From contig JAEWCW010000083.1 of assembly GCA_023390415.1 (NCBI GenBank), positions 1 to 14,327 on the forward strand: a stretch of 14,327 nt of DNA, in the 5' to 3' direction. This stretch comes from Pseudomonadota bacterium (GTDB lineage: Bacteria > Pseudomonadota > Alphaproteobacteria > Sphingomonadales > Sphingomonadaceae). Both the position numbers and the translations under genes were made by a program. Positions 11,884-14,327 of this stretch are shown here, piece after piece. Each line of letters begins with the position of its first letter. Positions within the stretch are counted from its first letter, which is position 1. A model generated the notes under the pieces. The model had not been told where the DNA came from. It saw only the letters and a list, made by a program, of their open reading frames with translations, and searched no databases.

Positions 11884-14327
11884 TGCGCGGCGCCCCAATT
11901 GGGGCCGGTGCCGATCTCGACCCCCAGCGGCACGCTGAGCTTCACGGCGGGCTCGGCGGCGGTCTCCATGACCTGTCGGATCACCGTCGTCGCCCGCTCC
12001 ACCTCGCCGTCGGGAACCTCGAAGACGAGCTCGTCATGCACCTGCATCAGCATCCGGACGCGGTCCAGGCCGGCGTCGGCCAGGGCCGGGCCCATCCGGG
12101 TCATGGCGCGCTTGATGATGTCCGCGCTGGTGCCCTGGATCGGCGCATTGATCGCGGCTCGCTCGGCGCCCTGGCGCTCGTGCTGGACCTTGGAGCGGAT
12201 GCTCGGGAAGTGGGTCTTGCGGCCGAACAGGGTGGTGGTGAAGCCGGTTTCGCGGACCTCGGTCAGCCGGGCGTGGATGTAATCGCGGATTCCGGGGAAG
12301 CGCTCGAAGTAGCGGTCGATCATCGCCTGCGCCTCGTCGGCGGTGATCGACAGGCGGCCGGCGAGGCCCCAGCGCGAGATTCCGTAGAGGATCGCGAAGT
12401 TGATCGTCTTGGCCGAGGCGCGCGTGTCGCGGTCGACAATGCCGAACAATTCCTGCGCGGTCATCGAGTGGATGTCGTCACCGCGCGCGAACGCCTCCTT
12501 CAGCTGCGGCACGTCCGCCATGTGCGCCGCGAGGCGGAGCTCGATCTGGCTGTAATCGGCGGCAAGCATCACGAAGCCCGGCTCCGCGACGAAGGCGTCG
12601 CGGATCCGCCGGCCTATCTCGGTCCGGATCGGGATGTTCTGGAGATTGGGGTCGGTCGAGGAGAGCCGCCCGGTCTGCGCCCCTGACAGCGAATAGCTGG
12701 TGTGGACCCGGCCGGTGACCTTGTTGATCTGCTGCTGGAGCGCGTCGGTATAGGTGCTCTTCAGCTTGGTGAGCTGACGCCATTCCAGCACGAGCGCCGC
12801 GATCGGCACGCCCTCGCGCGACAGCCGCTCGAGCTCGTTGACGTCCGTCGACCAGGTCCCGGACTTGCCCTTGCGCCCCCCTTTGAGGCCCATCTGGTTG
12901 AAGAGGACATCGCCGAGCTGCTGGGGCGAGCCGATGGTGAAGGTGCAGCCCGCCTCGCCGCAGATCCGCGCCTCGAGCGCCTCGATCTGGGTCTGGAACT
13001 CGGCCGAGAGCCGGCTCAGTTCCTCGCGGTCGACCTTGACCCCCTCAAGCTCCATCCGCGCGACCACCGGCACCAGCGGACGGTCGACCGTTTCGTAGAC
13101 GCGGGCGACCCGCTCGTGCGGCATGCGAACCTTGAAGCGCTTCCAGAGGCGCAGGGTGACGTCGGCATCTTCGGCGGCATATTCGGTGGCGCGGTCCAGC
13201 GGCACCTTGTCGAAGCTGATCGCCTTCTGGCCGGTCCCGCACACCTCCTTGAAGGTGAGGCACTGGTGGTCGAGATGCTCCTTGGCGAGATCGTCCATGC
13301 CGTGGCTTGCGAGTCCGCCGGCATTGAGATCGAAGCTCATCACGAGCGTGTCGTCGATCGGCGCCACCTCGATCCCGCGCCGCTCGAACACGATCCAGTC
13401 GAACTTGAAATTGTGGCCGATCTTGAGGACCGCCGGATCCTCCAGCAGCGGCTTGAGCTTCGCCAGCACCAGTTCGGCGGGAAGCTGGTCCGGCCGTTCG
13501 GAGAGCAGGTCGTGGCCGCCATGCTCCAGAGGGATATAGGCCGCCTTGCCGCATTCGGTGGCGAGGCTGATGCCCACGAGCTTGGCGGTGACGCAATCGA
13601 AGCCGTCGGTCTCGGTGTCGAGCGCGACGAAGCCGTTCTTGGTCGCCTCGGCGATCCAGCGGTCCAGCGCCTCCTCGCTCGTCACCGTCTCGTAGGCGGA
13701 GCGGTCGATCGGCGGCTCGGGCCGGACCTCGATCTGCGTCGGACGCGCGCTCGGCTCGGCCGCCGCCGCCGAGGCGCCGCGCGCGGCGGTGCCGCCGTCG
13801 AGACGGGCGATCAGCGACTTGAAGCCCTGGTCCTCGAGGAATTCGCGAAGCGGTTCCTTGGGGATGCCCTTCATTTCGAGCGCGTCGAGCGGCTCGGGCA
13901 AAGGCGCGTCGCAGACCAAGGTCACGAGCTCGCGCGACAGCCGCGCATTGTCGGCATGCTCGATCAGATTCTGGCGGAGCTTGGGCTTCTTGATCTCCTC
14001 GGCGCTGGCGAGGACGGTCTCGAGGTCGCCATAATCCTGGATGAGCTGGGCGGCGGTCTTCGGCCCGATGCCGGGCACGCCGGGGACGTTATCGACGCTG
14101 TCGCCCATCAGCGCGAGCACGTCGCCCAACTTCTCCGGCGGCACCCCGAACTTCTCAAGCACATAGTCGCGGCCGATCCGCCGGTCGTTCATCGTGTCGT
14201 AGAGGTCGAGCCGGCCGTCCTCGACCAGCTGCATCAGATCCTTGTCGCTGCTGACGATCGTCACCTTCCAGTCCGCGGCGAGCGCGGCCTTGGCGTAGCA
14301 GGCGATGATGTCGTCGGCCTCCAGCCC
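11880..14327 (-). CDS. polA: DNA polymerase I (5' end beyond the window)
   Basis: 815 residues are present; about 110 N-terminal residues lie past the right edge, judged by alignment of GLEADD with E. coli. Fragment numbering is used. The 5'-3' exonuclease part has Asp5-Asp6 (EADDIIA), SSDKD (26-30) and the helix-hairpin-helix GVPGIGPKTAAQLI (83-96). An Ala/Pro-rich linker spans about 177-211. The 3'-5' proofreading domain appears active: Asp237 and Glu239 (LDTETDG), Asp310 (GHNFKFD), Tyr383 and Asp387 (YAAED). The polymerase has motif A DYSQIELR (591-598), the O-helix RASAKTINFAILYG (636-649; Phe at the E. coli Phe762 position), and HDE (764-766) of motif C. It serves Okazaki-fragment processing and repair synthesis. 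It ends GPNWGAAH, and its stop overlaps the flippase start. A GTG at 14264 is internal, not the start. Confidence 0.98.
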   Translation of the reverse strand, partial: GLEADDIIACYAKAALAADWKVTIVSSDKDLMQLVEDGRLDLYDTMNDRRIGRDYVLEKFGVPPEKLGDVLALMGDSVDNVPGVPGIGPKTAAQLIQDYGDLETVLASAEEIKKPKLRQNLIEHADNARLSRELVTLVCDAPLPEPLDALEMKGIPKEPLREFLEDQGFKSLIARLDGGTAARGASAAAAEPSARPTQIEVRPEPPIDRSAYETVTSEEALDRWIAEATKNGFVALDTETDGFDCVTAKLVGISLATECGKAAYIPLEHGGHDLLSERPDQLPAELVLAKLKPLLEDPAVLKIGHNFKFDWIVFERRGIEVAPIDDTLVMSFDLNAGGLASHGMDDLAKEHLDHQCLTFKEVCGTGQKAISFDKVPLDRATEYAAEDADVTLRLWKRFKVRMPHERVARVYETVDRPLVPVVARMELEGVKVDREELSRLSAEFQTQIEALEARICGEAGCTFTIGSPQQLGDVLFNQMGLKGGRKGKSGTWSTDVNELERLSREGVPIAALVLEWRQLTKLKSTYTDALQQQINKVTGRVHTSYSLSGAQTGRLSSTDPNLQNIPIRTEIGRRIRDAFVAEPGFVMLAADYSQIELRLAAHMADVPQLKEAFARGDDIHSMTAQELFGIVDRDTRASAKTINFAILYGISRWGLAGRLSITADEAQAMIDRYFERFPGIRDYIHARLTEVRETGFTTTLFGRKTHFPSIRSKVQHERQGAERAAINAPIQGTSADIIKRAMTRMGPALADAGLDRVRMLMQVHDELVFEVPDGEVERATTVIRQVMETAAEPAVKLSVPLGVEIGTGPNWGAAH

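Noticed and set aside
11884..11898. TTG at 11898 as the flippase start
   Set aside because: It lies deeper within polA and adds only five Arg-rich residues; the TTG at 11883 gives the same 4-bp overlap as other junctions here.
1..14327. Genomic island, prophage or defence system
   Set aside because: All genes are core metabolic or information genes with uniform base composition; no integrase, transposase, toxin-antitoxin, restriction or tRNA attachment signature was found.

Overview
The window is a GC-rich (roughly two thirds G+C), almost fully coding stretch of a bacterial chromosome. The protein sequences and gene neighbourhoods point to an alphaproteobacterium, most likely a member of the Sphingomonadales. 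The basis is the set of local gene pairs: hemC-hemD divergent from tsaD-gpsA, a DUF1674/SDHAF4 gene divergent from htpX, and the run htpX-rsmB-rpe-heparinase-like-purH. No phage, plasmid, transposase, CRISPR, rRNA or tRNA gene is visible, so this reads as core chromosome and not as an accessory island.

Layout, left to right. (1) Positions 1-1633, minus strand: tetrapyrrole genes hemC and hemD, followed by the first 22 codons of a further gene that runs off the left edge. (2) Positions 1677-3700, plus strand: tsaD (tRNA t6A synthesis) and gpsA (glycerol-3-phosphate dehydrogenase), divergent from hemC across 43 bp. (3) Positions 3701-3887: a non-coding gap between convergent genes. It holds a GC-rich hairpin and a 115-bp, nearly symmetrical REP/BIME-like element made of two inverted 31-bp hairpin units. 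(4) Positions 3888-4049, minus strand: a 53-residue DUF1674/SDHAF4-type protein, divergent from htpX. The 68-bp gap between them contains a candidate heat-shock (RpoH-type) promoter for htpX. (5) Positions 4118-10329, plus strand: htpX, rsmB, rpe, a heparinase II/III-like protein and purH, tightly spaced and probably co-transcribed at least in part. (6) Positions 10339-14327, minus strand: polA (its 5' end lies off the right edge) followed by a MOP-superfamily polysaccharide/lipid flippase. The flippase converges on purH with only 9 bp between the stop codons.

Functionally the window is housekeeping: haem precursor synthesis, tRNA and rRNA modification, phospholipid precursor supply, membrane protein quality control, pentose phosphate metabolism, purine synthesis, DNA repair and replication, and envelope glycan export. 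I see no undescribed multi-gene system. The features most worth a second look are the rsmB start (no ATG, GTG or TTG in frame for the first 105 codons; best explained by a CTG start in a CTGA overlap with htpX), the four 4-bp stop/start overlaps that all use non-ATG starts (GTGA, GTGA, CTGA, TTGA), the symmetrical repeat with compensatory stem changes, the RpoH-like site before htpX, and the leaderless heparinase-like protein embedded among core genes.
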